The position numbers and the translations under genes were made by a program. Below are positions 31,494 through 44,459 of a stretch of DNA of 64,000 nt, piece by piece. Positions within the stretch are counted from its first letter, which is position 1. The number at the start of each line of letters is the position of its first letter. The DNA is from Meconema thalassinum (lineage: Eukaryota; Arthropoda; Insecta; Orthoptera; Tettigoniidae): positions 290,651,065 through 290,715,064 of the forward strand of contig OX336395.1 in the NCBI GenBank assembly GCA_946902985.2. The letters run 5' to 3'. Below the pieces are notes generated by a model, which did not search any database, had not been told where the DNA came from, and saw only the letters and a program-made list of their open reading frames with translations.

Positions 31494-34400
31494 ATACTAA
31501 ACAAGTTACTCACAATGTTACCTTAACATTTGTCCCCCATTACTACAATCATGGTGATTATATATAGTCCGCGTCACCTTAAATAAGTTAGTAACAATGT
31601 AACCTCACCATTTGTCCCCATCACTACAATCATGGTGATCATATATAGTCCACGTCACCTTAAATAAGTTTGTAACAATGTAACCTTACCATTTGTCCCC
31701 CATCACTACAAACATGATGATTATTCGTCCACGTCACCTTAAATAAGTTACTAACATTGTAACTTTACCACCACAAACAAGGTGATATTTGATAGTCCAC
31801 TTCACCTTATATAAGTTTCTAACAGTGTAACCCTACCATTTGTCCCCCATTACTACAATCATGGTGATTATATATAGTCCGCGTCACCTTAAATAAGTTA
31901 GTAACAATGTAACCTCACCATTTGTCCCCATCACTACAATCATGGTGATTATATATAGTCCACGTCACCTTAAATAAGTTGCTAACAATGTAACCTTACC
32001 ATTTGTCCCCATCACTACAAACATGGTGATTATATATAGTCCACGTCACCTTAAATAAGTTGCTAACAATGTAACCTTACCATTTGTCCCTCATCACTAC
32101 AAACATGCTGATTATTAGGCATTGTCACCTTAAATAAGTTACCAACAATGTAACCTTACCATTTGTCCCCCATCACTACAAGCATGGTGATTATATATAG
32201 TCCGCGTCACCTTAAATAAGTTAGTAACAATGTAACCTCACGATTTGTCCCCATCACTACAATCATGGTGATTATATATAGTCCACGTCACCTTAAATAA
32301 GTTAGTAACAATGTAACCTCACCATTTGTCCCCATCACTACAATCATGGTGATTATATATAGTCCACGTCACCTTAAATAAGTTGCTAACAATGTAACCT
32401 TACCATTTGTCCCTCATCACTACAAACATGCTGATTATTAGGCATTGTCACCTTAAATAAGTTACCAACAATGTAACCTTACCATTTGTCCCCCATCACT
32501 ACAAGCATGGTGATTATATATAGTCCGCGTCACCTTAAATAAGTTAGTAAGAATGTAACCTCACCATTTGTCCCCATCACTACAATCATGGTGATTATAT
32601 ATAGTCCACGTCACCTTAAATAAGTTAGTAACAATGTAACCTCACCATTTGTCCCCATCACTACAATCATGGTGATTATATATAGTCCACGTCACCTTAA
32701 ATAAGTTGCTAACAATGTAACCTTACCATTTGTCGCTCATCACTACAAACATGCTGATTATTAGGCATTGTCACCTTAAATAAGTTACCAACAATGTAAC
32801 CTTACCATTTGTCCCCCATCACTACAAACATGCTGATTATTAGGCATTGTCACCTTAAATAAGTTACCAACAATGTAACCTTACCATTTGTCCCCCATCA
32901 CTACAAACATGGTGATTATTGGGCATTGTCACCTTAAATAAGTTACCAACAATGTAACCTTACCATTTGTCCCCCATCACTACAAACATGGTGATTATTA
33001 GGCATTGTCACCTTAAATAAGTTACCAACAATGTAACCTTACCATTTGTCCCCCATCACTACAAACATGGTGATTATATATAGACCACGTCAACTTAAAT
33101 AAGTTACCAACAATGTAACCTTACCATTTGTCCCCCATCACTACAAACATGCTGATTATTAGGCATTGTCACCTTAAATAAGTTACCAACAATGTAACCT
33201 TACCATTTGTCCCCCATCACTACAAACATGGTGATTATTAGGCATTGTCACCTTAAATAAGTTACCAACAATGTAACCTTACCATTTGTCCCCCATCACT
33301 ACAAACATGGTGATTATATATAGACCACGTCAACTTAAATAAGTTGCTAACAATGTAACCTTACCATTTGTCCCCGATCACTACAAACATGGTGATTATT
33401 AGGCATTGTCACCTTAAATAAGTTACCAACAATGTAACCTTACCATTTGTCCCCCATCACTACAAACATGGTGATTATATATAGACCACGACAACTTAAA
33501 TAAGTTACCAACAATGTAACCTTACCATTTGTCCCTCATCACTACAAACATGGTGATTATATATAGTCCACGTCACCTTAAATAAGTTGCTAACAATGTA
33601 ACCTTACCATTTGTCCCTCATCACTACAAACATGGTGATTATATATAGACCACGTCAACTTAAATAAGTTACCAACAATGTAACCTTACCATTTGTCCCC
33701 CATCACTACAAACATGGTGATTATATATAGACCACGTCAACTTAAATTAGTTACTAACAATGTAACCTTACCATTTGTCCCTCATCACTACAAACATGCT
33801 GATTATTAGGCATTGTCACCTTAAATAAGTTACCAACAATGTAACCTTACCATTTGTCCCCCATCACTACAAACATGGTGATTATATATAGACCACGTCA
33901 ACTTAAATAAGTTACCAACAATGTAACCTTACCATTTGTCCCTCATCACTACAAACATGGTGATTATATATAGTCCACGTCACCTTAAATAAGTTGCTAA
34001 CAATGTAACCTTACCATTTGTCCCTCATCACTACAAACATGGTGATTATATATAGACCACGTCAACTTAAATAAGTTACCAACAATGTAACCTTACCATT
34101 TGTCCCCCATCACTACAAACATGGTGATTATATATAGACCACGTCAACTTAAATAAGTTACCAACAATGTAACCTTACCATTTGTCCCCATCACTACAAA
34201 CATGGTGATTATATATAGACCACGTCAACTTAAATAAGTTGCTAACAATGTAACCTTACCATTTGTCCCTCATCACTACAAACATGGTGATTATATATAG
34301 ACCACGTCAACTTAAATAAGTTACCAACAATGTAACCTTACCATTTGTCCCCCATCACTACAAACATGGTGATTATTAGGCATTGTCACCTTAAATAAGT

Positions 34401-37149
34401 TACCAACAATGTAACCTTACCATTTGTCCCCCATCACTACAAGCATGGTGATTATATATAGACCACGTCAACTTAAATAAGTTACCAACAATGTAACCTT
34501 ACCATTTGTCCCCATCACTACAAACATGGTGATTATATATAGACCACGTCAACTTAAATAAGTTGCTAACAATGTAACCTTACCATTTGTCCCTCATCAC
34601 TACAAACATGGTGATTATATAAAGACCACGTCAACTTAAATAAGTTACCAACAATGTAACCTTACCATTTGTCCCTCATCACTACAAACATGGTGATTAT
34701 ATATAGTCCACGTCACCTTAAATAAGTTGCTAGCAATGTAACCTTACCATTTGTCCCTCATCACTACAAACATGGTGATTATATATAGACCACGTCAACT
34801 TAAATAAGTTACCAACAATGTAACCTTACCATTTGTCCCCCATCACTACAAACATGGTGATTATATATAGACCACGTCAACTTAAATAAGTTACCAACAA
34901 TGTAACCTTACCATTTGTCCCTCATCACTACAAACATGGTGATTATATATAGACCACGTCAACTTAAATATGTTACCAACAATGTAACCTTACCATTTGT
35001 CCCCCATCACTACAAACATGGTGATTATTAGGCATTGTCACCTTAAATAAGTTACTAACAATGTAACCTTACCATTTGTCCCCCATCACTACAAACATGG
35101 TGATTATATATAGACCACGTCAACTTAAATAAGTTACTAACAATGTAACCTTACCATTTGTCCCCCATCACTACAATCATGGTGATTATATATAGACCAC
35201 GTCAACTTAAATAAGTTACTAACAATGTAACCTTACCATTTGTCCCCCATCACTACAATCATGGTGATTATATATAGACCACGTCACCTTAAATAAGTTA
35301 CTAACAATGTAACCTTACCATTTGTCCCCATCACTACAAACATGGTGATTATATATAGTCCACGTCACCTTAAATAAGTTGCTAACAATGTAACCTTACC
35401 ATTTGTCCCTCATCACTACAAACATGGTGATTATATATAGACCACGTCACCTTAAATAAGTTACTAACAATGTAACCTTACCATTTGTCCCCATCACTAC
35501 AAACATGGTGATTATATATAGACCACGTCACCTTAAATAAGTTACTAACAATGTAACCTTACCATTTGTCCCCCATCACTGCAATCATGGTGATTATATA
35601 TAGACCACGTCAACTTAAATAAGTTACTAACAATGTAACCTTACCATTTGTCCCCCATCACTACAATCATGGTGATTATATATAGACCACGTCACCTTAA
35701 ATAAGTTGCTAACAATGTAACCTTACCATTTGTCCCTCATCACTACAAACATGGTGATTATATATAGACCACGTCACCTTAAATAAGTTACTAACAATGT
35801 ATGTAACCTTACCATTTGTCCCCCATCACTACAAACATGGTGATTATATATAGACCACGTCAACTTAAATAAGTTACCAACAATGTAACCTTACCATTTG
35901 TCCCCCATCACTACAAACATGGTGATTATTAGGCATTGTCACCTTAAATAAGTTACTAACAATATAACCTTACCATTTGTCCCCATCACTACAAACATGG
36001 TGATTATATATAGACCACGTCAACTTAAATAAGTTACCAACAATGTAACCTTACCATTTGTCCCCCATCACTACAAACATGGTGATTATTAGGCATTGTC
36101 ACCTTAAATAAGTTACTAACAATGTAACCTTACCATTTGTCCCCCATCACTACAAACATGGTGATTATATATAGACCACGTCAACTTAAATAAGTTACTT
36201 ACAATGTAACCTTACCATTTGTCCCCCATCACTACAATCATGGTGATTATATATAGACCACGTCACCTTAAATAAGTTACTAACAATGTAACCTTACCAT
36301 TTGTCCCCCATCACTACAAACATGGTGATTATATATAGTCCACGTCAACTTAAATAAGTTACTAACAATGTAACCTTACCATTTGTCCCCCATCACTACA
36401 ATCATGGTGATTATATATAGACCACGTCACCTTAAATAAGTTACTAACAATGTAACCTTACCATTTGTCCCCCATCTCTACAAACATGGTGATTATATAT
36501 AGTCCACGTCAACTTAAATAAGTTACTAACAATGTAACCTTACCATTTGTCCCCCATCACTACAATCATGGTGATTATATATAGACCACGTCACCTTAAA
36601 TAAGTTACTAACAATGTAACCTTACCATTTGTCCCCCATCACTACAAACATGGTGATTATATATAGTCCACGTCAACTTAAATAAGTTACTAACAATGTA
36701 ACCTTACCATTTGTCCCCCATCACTACAAGCATGGTGATTATATATAGACCACGTCACCTTAAATAAGTTACTAACAATGTAACCTTACCATTTGTCCCC
36801 CATCACTACAAACATGGTGATTATATATAGACCACGTCAACTTAAATAAGTTACTAACAATGTAACCTTCCCATTTGTCCCCCATCGCTACAAACATGGT
36901 GATTATATATAGTCCACGTCAACTTAAATAAGTTACTAACAATGTAACCTTACCATTTGTCCCCCATCACTACAATCATGGTGATTATATATAGACCACG
37001 TCACCTTAAATAAGTTACTAACAATGTAACCTTACCATTTGTCCCCCATCACTACAAACATGGTGATTATATATAGTCCACGTCAACTTAAATAAGTTAC
37101 TAACAATGTAACCTTACCATTTGTCCCCCATCACTACAAACATGGTGAT
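31494..37149. repeat. Satellite array, about 69 monomers of about 82 bp
   Basis: Monomer phrases are AATGTAACCTTACCATTTGT, CCCCCATCACTACAAACATG, GTGATTATATATAGTCCACG and TCACCTTAAATAAGTTACTA. Variants of the middle are TAGTCCACGTCACC, TAGACCACGTCAAC and TTAGGCATTGTCACC. Higher-order organisation is visible: four-monomer repeats of about 323 bp near 32180-32830, and a two-monomer (164 bp) alternation near 36236-37110. No ORF. GGTGA and TCACC in each monomer are inverted, giving a small potential stem. Confidence 0.95.
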
Positions 37150-37214
37150 GTACCTTAACAATACAATCATTTATGATCTCACACAATATTTCTATCGTGA
37201 CTTGACTAAGGTTG
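37150..37214. other. Short spacer after satellite
   Basis: No feature seen. Confidence 0.3.
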
Positions 37215-37697
37215 GAGTTTTGCACAAGGAGGCATCGCTTTTCCGGCCAAAGATGATAACCGCCGTTTCCTTATGGTATCTGTGTTTTTTTCTGTAACTT
37301 GATAAATCTCTTTTTTTCATCCAAATTTCATTTTCACACTTTGGTCCTAAGATTTTCGTGAGGATTTTTCGTTCTTGTTTTTCGATAATTTTTATTCGAG
37401 ATTTGCGAGCAATTATTATAGTTTCAGATGATTATAGAGCTTCAGTTTTTAACAACTGTGTTATAATATCTTAATATTACCTTTATTGATATACGGTAGT
37501 TCTTTTATTGTATCGGTTCCAAGTAATTTTGTATGCCCTTTGTAGTTTTGTAGTTCCTTGTCTGTTAGCTTGCTGGTTCAATAATTTCACCTAAATATTT
37601 AAATTTGTCTACTTGAGCGATATGGCAATCTTTTGTTATTGGTAGTTAAATAATTGAAAGTGGTTTTGTTCTCTTTTGGATTTGATTACGTTAAAAT
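37215..37697 (-). pseudogene. LINE delta-like fragment, target of a younger LINE
   Basis: Minus-strand phrases are VDKFKYLGEIIEPA, SRIKIIEKQERKILTKILGP and WMKKRDLSSYRKKHRYHKE, with stops between. Similar to 25530-26110. It contains the target site duplicated by the LINE zeta insertion at 37698. Confidence 0.7.
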
Positions 37698-38558
37698 CAT
37701 CATCATCATCATCATCTTCTTTCCAAGTATTGGGCCAAATGTCCCGTTACGGTATTGCACTTTCCCTCCATCTCTTCATCGGACGTCCTATCGATCTATT
37801 TCCCCGAGGCTGGTAGCGAAGGATCTCCTTTGGTAATCTTCCAGGTTCCATCCTTTGGACATGATGCTTCCAGTTCTCTTGGTAGTCACAAATGTATGTA
37901 GTTATTGGTTTCACTTTTAGTTCCTTCAGCACATCCTCGTTTCTCTTATGATCCCATTTAGTATAGCCTGCTGTTCGGCGCATAAATGTCATTTCGCATG
38001 CTGTGAGTCTGGAGATGTCCTGAGATCTTATTGTCCATGCCTCGCTGCCATAGCATAGGGTTGGTCTGGCTAATGTGTTATACAAACGCAAGCGTGTATG
38101 CCTTTGGACAAGAGATGGCTTCATGACGTGATTGATGATTCCTGTTGTTCTGGTATAATTAGTTATTTTTGCAGTTATGTCTCGTTATTCTTGAAAAGAT
38201 AAATTATATCCTAAATACTTGAATTCGTTAACTCTTTCTAAAATTTTACCATCCAGACAAATTTTACTGGGGATAGGGTCCTTACCCTTAAAGGCCATTA
38301 CTTTAGTCTTTTCAGTAGAAATGCACATGCTGAATTTTGATGCCACTTTCTGGAGGTTGAATACTGACCACTGCAGATCATCTTCAGTTGCTGCTACCAA
38401 TGCAACGTCATCAGCAAATAGTATAGCGTCTACATTTCTTAGATGCCTGCTGATATGTATTGAACCATGTCTTTCACACCTCCATTCCTTTATTATAGCA
38501 TTCATGTAGATAATGAATAGCAATGGAGAGAGTCCACAGCCTTGTCTTACCCCTCTGC
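37698..38558 (-). mobile_element. LINE zeta, 5'-truncated, with 15 bp target duplication
   Basis: Minus-strand reverse transcriptase: GVRQGCGLSPLLF, ILFADDVALVA (FADD catalytic motif), CISTEKTKVMAFKGKD and FKYLGYNLS, then a frameshift around 38130-38185, then CYGSEAWTIRSQD and MTFMRRTAGYTKWDHKRNED. The 3' tail is (GAT)n. TGATTACGTTAAAAT is present at 37683-37697 and 38559-38573. Truncation begins inside the RT domain, so finger and endonuclease parts are missing. Confidence 0.92.
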
Positions 38559-38573
38559 TGATTACGTTAAAAT

Positions 38574-39006
38574 ACATAAAACAATAATTGGTCAAAACTC
38601 ACTCATGCACTGTTATCTCCCACTTAAAACCGTAACATTGGCTGTACATTGAGGTTAATACTCCATCTCTCAGTCAATGTAAACATGGTAGTATTCGATA
38701 ACACTTATTGCATCATGTCTCTAGTAGAAATGAACTCTATTGTTACATCAGCTGCATGGAGTTCCTATGACTGATGAAACTAACCTTTAGCATTGTTCAT
38801 CATGTTCTTCTGAACTTGACCTGCGTCTATCTGCTGACCCTCATAAGGGCGCGCATCCTTTTAAACAAGATAATGCAGTGTTATTTCACACCTTCAATGG
38901 AATGTATTATCAGAAGTTATTGATTGAGATTCTATTAGTAGCTTCCAGAAGTGCTCGCAGGAGGTTTCCGCGCTACAAACCTTCTACTACTCGGCGTATA
39001 GCCAAC
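38574..39006. other. Unassigned, begins with LINE remnant
   Basis: After the target duplication the sequence has no clear coding signal. Confidence 0.3.
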
Positions 39007-39525
39007 TAGCTGAAATACCCGTGCTTCGCTGCTGGTCATAAATAAATTAAAATGTGGATGTGACAGTTAAAACAGGGGATAGGCAAGGTGCTGCGCGGAG
39101 GGAGAGAAAGGATGGAACATTTTGTCCAACACCACCACTCGGCGTTGACTGTGCTTTATAGCACAAATTTATGTTTTACTCTCTAACCGTTAGAGATACA
39201 AGAAAAGTGATAAGGACTTATCGGATAGAAAATTAAATTTTAAACCTCGTATATGCCATCAAAAGTTTGCTATTTCTTAGCGTTTTATTTTTATTTGAAA
39301 TGGAAATGTGAAAGTTTGAAACCAAAGGGTGTAATGCCGTCACTAAAATGGTCGCCATCTTTAAATAGTACAAAATGTCCATATAAAAAGTAGCCTATAT
39401 GTTAACCAAGTAAATCAGCTAGTTCCATGTAAAATTCCATGTAAATCGGACCAGTGGTTCTTGCGTGATTGAGTAATACACAGACACACACTATCTCATT
39501 TTTATATATTAGTGTAGATATATAT
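39007..39525. mobile_element. Putative non-autonomous element (Helitron-like phrases)
   Basis: Begins AGCTGAAATACCCGTGCTTC and ends CTCATTTTTATATATTAGTG. Contains, on the minus strand, AAGAACCACTGGTCCGATTT, the same kind of core seen in families A, B and C. No ORF. Boundaries and class are uncertain. Confidence 0.4.
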
Positions 39526-40183
39526 CCTAGTCAGGGAAACCTTTCTGGCTATTTTATGATCTCTTCTGCGCATTCACCAAATGGCATTAGGTTGCTGTAA
39601 TTTCGTCTACATTCAGTGTCGGAATAATTGTTGATGTGGCTATATCGTTTAAGCGTTTGGAATATTTTGTTGCTGAGTATTGTTATGTTAGGGTCATATA
39701 CGACCCCACGGTGTAGTTTGTGTAACAAAACTTACTGCAAGGTTCCTTGCTTTATCCTATAATTTAATAATGTCTAGTTGTAGAAACACTGTAAACCCTT
39801 GTATAGGGTTGCCAGAATTTCAAGAATGGAAAACCGGAATACACGTCCCAAAACATTCCTTTTTTAAATAATAAATAATACACATATGTAATAAATAAGC
39901 ATTACATAATCAAACACACAAAATTAAAAATATATATTGCTGACATATCATATAGGCCTATGACACCAGCAATTTACCAATACTTTTCATTTGAACGACC
40001 ATTTGCAGGGATCTTTTTAAATGTTCGTTATAATTGTAATATCTATTCTTGTTTTATCAAAGTAATAGAGCTTCAGTTTCTATCATCTTTCCATTTGATA
40101 TGCATGACAGAAAATCTCCATCCGTAAAATAATTGGAGGGGTAAATGCTGAGTATTAACTTCACAAGGAGTAAGATATTCCTT
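39526..40183. other. Unassigned AT-rich sequence
   Basis: No gene, terminal repeat or shared repeat seen. Confidence 0.35.
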
Positions 40184-40652
40184 ATATGCCCAAGATAGCG
40201 GGTTCAAACCCGAAGCCGTCGGACTTTTTAAGAGCGTTAAAAATCCCTCAGTATGCCTTCCTTCGGAGGGGAAGTAAAGCCGGCGGTCCCATGTTATAGA
40301 TTTATGGCATGTTAAAGAACCTTCCACTAACTGCACCTGTGTGAAGCTAAATTGGATAGGTTAAGAATGTAAACAACGCTCTTAGGTTTCTACGTTCGTT
40401 GCCAAGAGCCGACTGCGGTGGCGTCTAGTAGCTAAGTTCTGAACTTGCCCTAGTAGTCGTTGACGGTGGCGCTTGGCGGCAAAAGTAGGAACTATTTGAA
40501 AAATTCTAAGTTGCAGTACTTTAATTAAAAAACAGATACACACACTAATACAGTCATCACAATTAACACCGGTTATCAGACAGATTCTACACACACCCAA
40601 AGTACACGGGGCTACATGACCGCGTTGTCGCAGCCCCTAAACCAACCAAAAT
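40184..40652 (+). mobile_element. SINE-1, head truncated
   Basis: Starts in the middle of the tRNA-like head (ATGCCCAAGATAGCGGGTTC), continues through the long body and 3' stem-loop, and ends with a minimal tail. Confidence 0.82.
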
Positions 40653-41147
40653 ATTCCTTAATGTTGTTGCCCCTAATAAATCTATAACATATTCCCATCT
40701 ATCTGACACGGATATAGAAATAATTTTCTCTTTCAAACTTGCACCGGTATCCTACCTCTCAGTAAAGTTAAGTAACGCGGCCGTTGTGCCGGTGCCGATG
40801 CTATGTGAAGTCACTAACAACAATCGCCAATCACGTCAAGCATGGATTGCTCAAGCGGGACATTTGAAAATTGGTGCAAAATTGAATATATTAACAACAA
40901 CAAAATGGAATATTTAGCGTTCCGTTGAAGATTTAAACGGAAACAAGAAAAATCGGAATTGTTCCGGGTAAAACGGAACGTCTTGTAAAGATGTATTATT
41001 GTTCATTTTAACCCATTTTCAGACAACACAGTGCGTGTTTGTTCTTGCAGTCTGTGTGCAGAACACTGAAATCTGCAGCCAGTGCAGAGATGACAGGCCC
41101 TAGGTTTTCGCAGAATGGTTGAAATGAACAACTGTGTGCTATTTTTT
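40653..41147. other. Unassigned
   Basis: No recognisable feature. Confidence 0.3.
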
Positions 41148-42635
41148 AGCCTACTTTCATTTTATGAAGAAATAGACTTATGAGATCACCTTTTGTCCGT
41201 GTGTCTGTGTGTGCGTGTGTGTTTGTGTGTGATGGTGTGTGTGTCCCCCTAATAACTTGTAAACAGCTGGAGCGATTTCAATGAAACTCGGTAAGATCAT
41301 AGCACCATTCTGGCCGACCCCGACCGTGCCCTTCAAATTTTATTGTGTCACACCAATCCAACATGGCGGCTGTGTGAATTATTTCACCAGCATTCAGTAT
41401 CTCCGAAACTATTACCGATACAACACAGACATTTTGTACGGTGATAAAGGGAACTACTAGAAGTTCTCCTATGATGCTTTCAAATAGGCCTACCTGGTAA
41501 CTACAAAACCAACATGGCGGCCAAGCGAAGTTGAGACTTTGAAATAGACTTTTCTGGCGATTTAACCATCCAAATGTAATGGAACATGGTACAGCAAATG
41601 TCTATACACATTGTAATGCACTGGCGTCTAATTTAGTTCAATTGTTTATATAACCTCAAAATGGCGGCTGTGCGAAATATTTCACTGGCATTCAATATCT
41701 CCGAAACTATTTATGATATCACCCTGAAATTTTACACGGTGATAAAGGGCACTGCTACAAGTTTATCTATGTAACTTTGAAAAACCTGTAAAGTACAAAA
41801 CGAACATAGCGGCCAAGCGAAGTTGAAACATTTTATTAGATTTTTCTCGTGATTTAACCACCTGAGCGCAGTGAATGGTACAGTAAATGATTATACATAT
41901 TGTAATGCACTGGCATCTAATTTTGTTCAATTGTTTACATAACCTCAAGATGGCGGCTGTGTGAAATTCTAAAATTAAGTTTTTATTTCTTGTGTCGTAA
42001 TCATGTGATCGAAGTGAAAGTTTGATTAATGAAGCTACGCAATAATTTTCATTTAATGGTACATAACTCTATGGCCTATACATATAACAATCCAAAATGG
42101 CGATCATCCGAAATATTTTTACGGTTCTCAATATCTACGAATCTTTTACAGCAATCAAACTGATTTTTTTAATGATCATAGAGGCTATGAACATAAGTTC
42201 ACCTATATGACTTTCAGTAACCTGGTCAGCACAAATCCAACATGGCGGCGGCGCAAAGTATAAATATTTAAAAGGACGTTTCTCGCCATCCGAGTGCAGT
42301 AAAACTTTGCACGTTAAATGCTTATACAAATGTTAATCCACTGGCATCTAATTTATTTCAATTGTTTTTCATAACCACAAGATGGCAGCTGTGCGAAGTT
42401 TTAAAATCTCGTTTTTACTTCTTGTGTCCTAATCATGCGACTGAAGTCTGAATACCACACGTACACAATACTAGTACATATATAAAAATCCAACCTGGTG
42501 ACCATCTGAAATATTTAGACGGTTCTCAATATCGACGAATCTATCACAACAATCAATCTGAAATTTTGTATGTTGATAGAGGCAATTAACATGAGTAGGA
42601 TATATAGGCTGTATAGTTCTTCACAGAACTACTTG
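41148..42635 (+). mobile_element. Modular element B4 (9 units, full ends)
   Basis: Canonical B ends. Anchors (ATGGCGG variants) at 41363, 41514, 41661, 41806, 41950, 42097, 42242, 42382 and about 42494. The one long spacing (151 bp) carries a small local insertion near 41485. Unit order matches B1 throughout, so B1 and B4 descend from the same nine-unit master. Confidence 0.9.
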
Positions 42636-42722
42636 TTTGTTAGTTCATATATCGACGTTTTAAAGTATGTTCCTGTATGCATTAGAATAGTAATAATTTA
42701 TTAAATTATGACAGAAGTTTGT

Positions 42723-43299
42723 AGTAAAACCATCTGTTCTGTACGCCTCTGAGTGCCTCGTATGGCCAGGAAAGGCCCACTCATAAAACTTGAACTCAAG
42801 GAGAGGAAGATCCTGCGGAGGATACTAGGACCCATACGGGAAGAGGGAGGCACCTACAGGATTCGTCACAATGATGAGCTTTACAGCCATCAAGAAGACA
42901 TTGTGACTTGTATAAGAAAAAGGCGCCTGGCCTTCTATGGACACTTGACGCGCATGATCCCTTGCCGGCTCACCAGTAAGATCTTCACAGTGGCAGGAAG
43001 AGGGAAGGCCTCTAGGATCAAGTGGATCTCTACGGTCAGGACGGATTTAGACCACCTAGGGATCCCACTTAAGTCCATACAGGACCGCCAACAATTACGG
43101 CAAGCCATCCGACAGGGAGTTTTTCCTTTATCACTGACAGCTAGGAAGAACACCGGAGTCAGTTGACCACCATGGACGGAGGAAATAAAGCTGGCTCATA
43201 GTCAGATGATGAAAAATTACTGGAAGAAGAGAAAAGACAAAGCGACGACGAGATACGAGCCCCATGGTCCTCAGTAGGCCCAAACGACGAAGAAGAAGA
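42723..43299 (+). mobile_element. LINE eta, 5'-truncated, with 15 bp target duplication
   Basis: Plus-strand C-terminal reading: LKERKILRRILGPIREEGGT, RKRRLAFYGHLTRM, RIKWISTVRTDLDHLGIPLK, then after a stop KLAHSQMMKNYWKKRK. It ends in (GAA)n. ATGACAGAAGTTTGT occurs at 42708-42722 and 43300-43314. Starts downstream of the RT catalytic region. Confidence 0.9.
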
Positions 43300-43348
43300 A
43301 TGACAGAAGTTTGTGTACAGTAAATTGTTATTTCTTACACGGCAACTT

Positions 43349-43401
43349 TGGTTGGTTGGTTCTTAAGTTTAGGGACTGTCACAACGCGCAGTGTACTTTT
43401 G
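43349..43401 (-). mobile_element. SINE-1 3'-tail scrap
   Basis: Inverted (TTGG)n, then TAAGTTTAGGGACTGTCACA, corresponding to the SINE-1 tail with an internal deletion. Confidence 0.6.
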
Positions 43402-43662
43402 AGTGTTTTTGTGACTTCAGATGTAGCAAAGTTGAAGTTGGACACGAACACTGGATATGAAGGAATGGGAAAGGTTGCTGCAATTTTGTGGGGAGATATA
43501 AGTGTAAAGTTAACGTTGGTTTTAACCCCAGCGAACATTGTGAAGTCCAAGCGTACCCCCGTTACCTCTTCTGATGTTGAACGCAGGTTTTTATTATAAA
43601 TCTGTCCTTAGAGACAATAGGAGAAGATTCACTTTCCAACACTTGAAAACCATTTTGTAATC
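43402..43662 (+). pseudogene. hAT transposase C-terminal fragment with frameshift
   Basis: NTGYEGMGKVAAILWGDISV, TPVTSSDVERRF, then after a frame change YKSVLRDNRRRFTFQHLKTI and a stop. It has the same signature as the hAT fragment at 9700 (SDVER, DNRRxFTF) but from a different lineage. Upstream catalytic parts are absent. Confidence 0.82.
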
Positions 43663-43882
43663 CATTGTTTTGGTAACAGAGAATGAAAGATTGCGTGCTT
43701 TTCAAAGATCTTATTGATATTAATTGGGAAGTGCAACATTACGTTTCATGTAGATCTACTTTGTTTAGCTTCTTTGAACTTGGTTATTAAATATAAATTA
43801 TAGGTTTTGTAATTTTAAGTCCGTATATATTTCCATAGTTCAATAAAAATAACTAAATATACTCGAATATGTGCATTTAGTA
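43663..43882. other. AT-rich spacer
   Basis: Nothing recognised between the hAT remnant and the mariner end. Confidence 0.3.
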
Positions 43883-44450
43883 CGAAGGTGGATCAAAAAG
43901 TTAGTTACACTAACGGGCGCTGTGTGTCGCAAACGTGGGCACAGCGGAGAAAGGGACAGACACTACCCACACGTCTGTTAGGCAGGTCGCTGTGGTGTCT
44001 CGTCTTGTATGGTGTGAATAGCGGCCAAATGCAATGGCGCGTCGACTGGACGTTCACTCCAAATGTGAGGTGCGTGCGACAATCCAATTCCTATGGGCCA
44101 AAAGGAAGAATTGCACGGATATTCATCGTGAAATTCGTGCTGTGTATGGGGAGCGAGCCATTTCCCGGCAAGGGATCGTAAAGTGGTGTCAGCAATTCGA
44201 ATCCGGACGCACGGATATCACGAGGGCAGGCCCGCAACGTCCAGGACCCGTGCAAATGTCAACAGGGTGAATGCGATCATTAGACAGAACGGTGGTCGAC
44301 ATTCCCAGACCGATGAGGAGGTGAAGGCCGCTGTCTCCGTGTGGTTGCAGAACGCTGGAGGAACTTTCTATGCATCCGGCATCGACAAGTTGGTTGTGCG
44401 TTCGCAGAAATGTTTGGAGTCTCTTGGAAACTATGTGGAAAAGTGACGTT
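43883..44450 (+). mobile_element. Internally deleted mariner element
   Basis: The 5' end CGAAGGTGGATCAAAAAGTT follows TA (43881-43882). The interior encodes only the N-terminal DNA-binding part and the extreme C-terminus of a mariner transposase, joined with the DDE catalytic domain missing. The 3' terminal repeat is not visible; the sequence runs into a B-family fragment. Confidence 0.85.
44034..44443 (+). pseudogene. mariner transposase, N- and C-terminal parts joined
   Basis: The N-terminal part (44034-44270) shows CEVRATIQFLWAKRKNCTDI, HREIRAVYGE and KWCQQFESGRTDI, the mariner paired helix-turn-helix region. After a frame change, VNAIIRQNGG leads straight into DEEVKAAVSVWLQNAGGTFY, GIDKLVVRSQKCLES and NYVEK, the mariner C-terminus. 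About 180 residues including the D,D,D residues are lacking. Non-functional. Confidence 0.88.
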
Positions 44451-44459
44451 ACATTGTAT

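Noticed and set aside
31494..37149. Possible CRISPR array
   Set aside because: Repeats are contiguous 82 bp monomers with no unique spacers, in a eukaryotic context without cas genes; it is a satellite.
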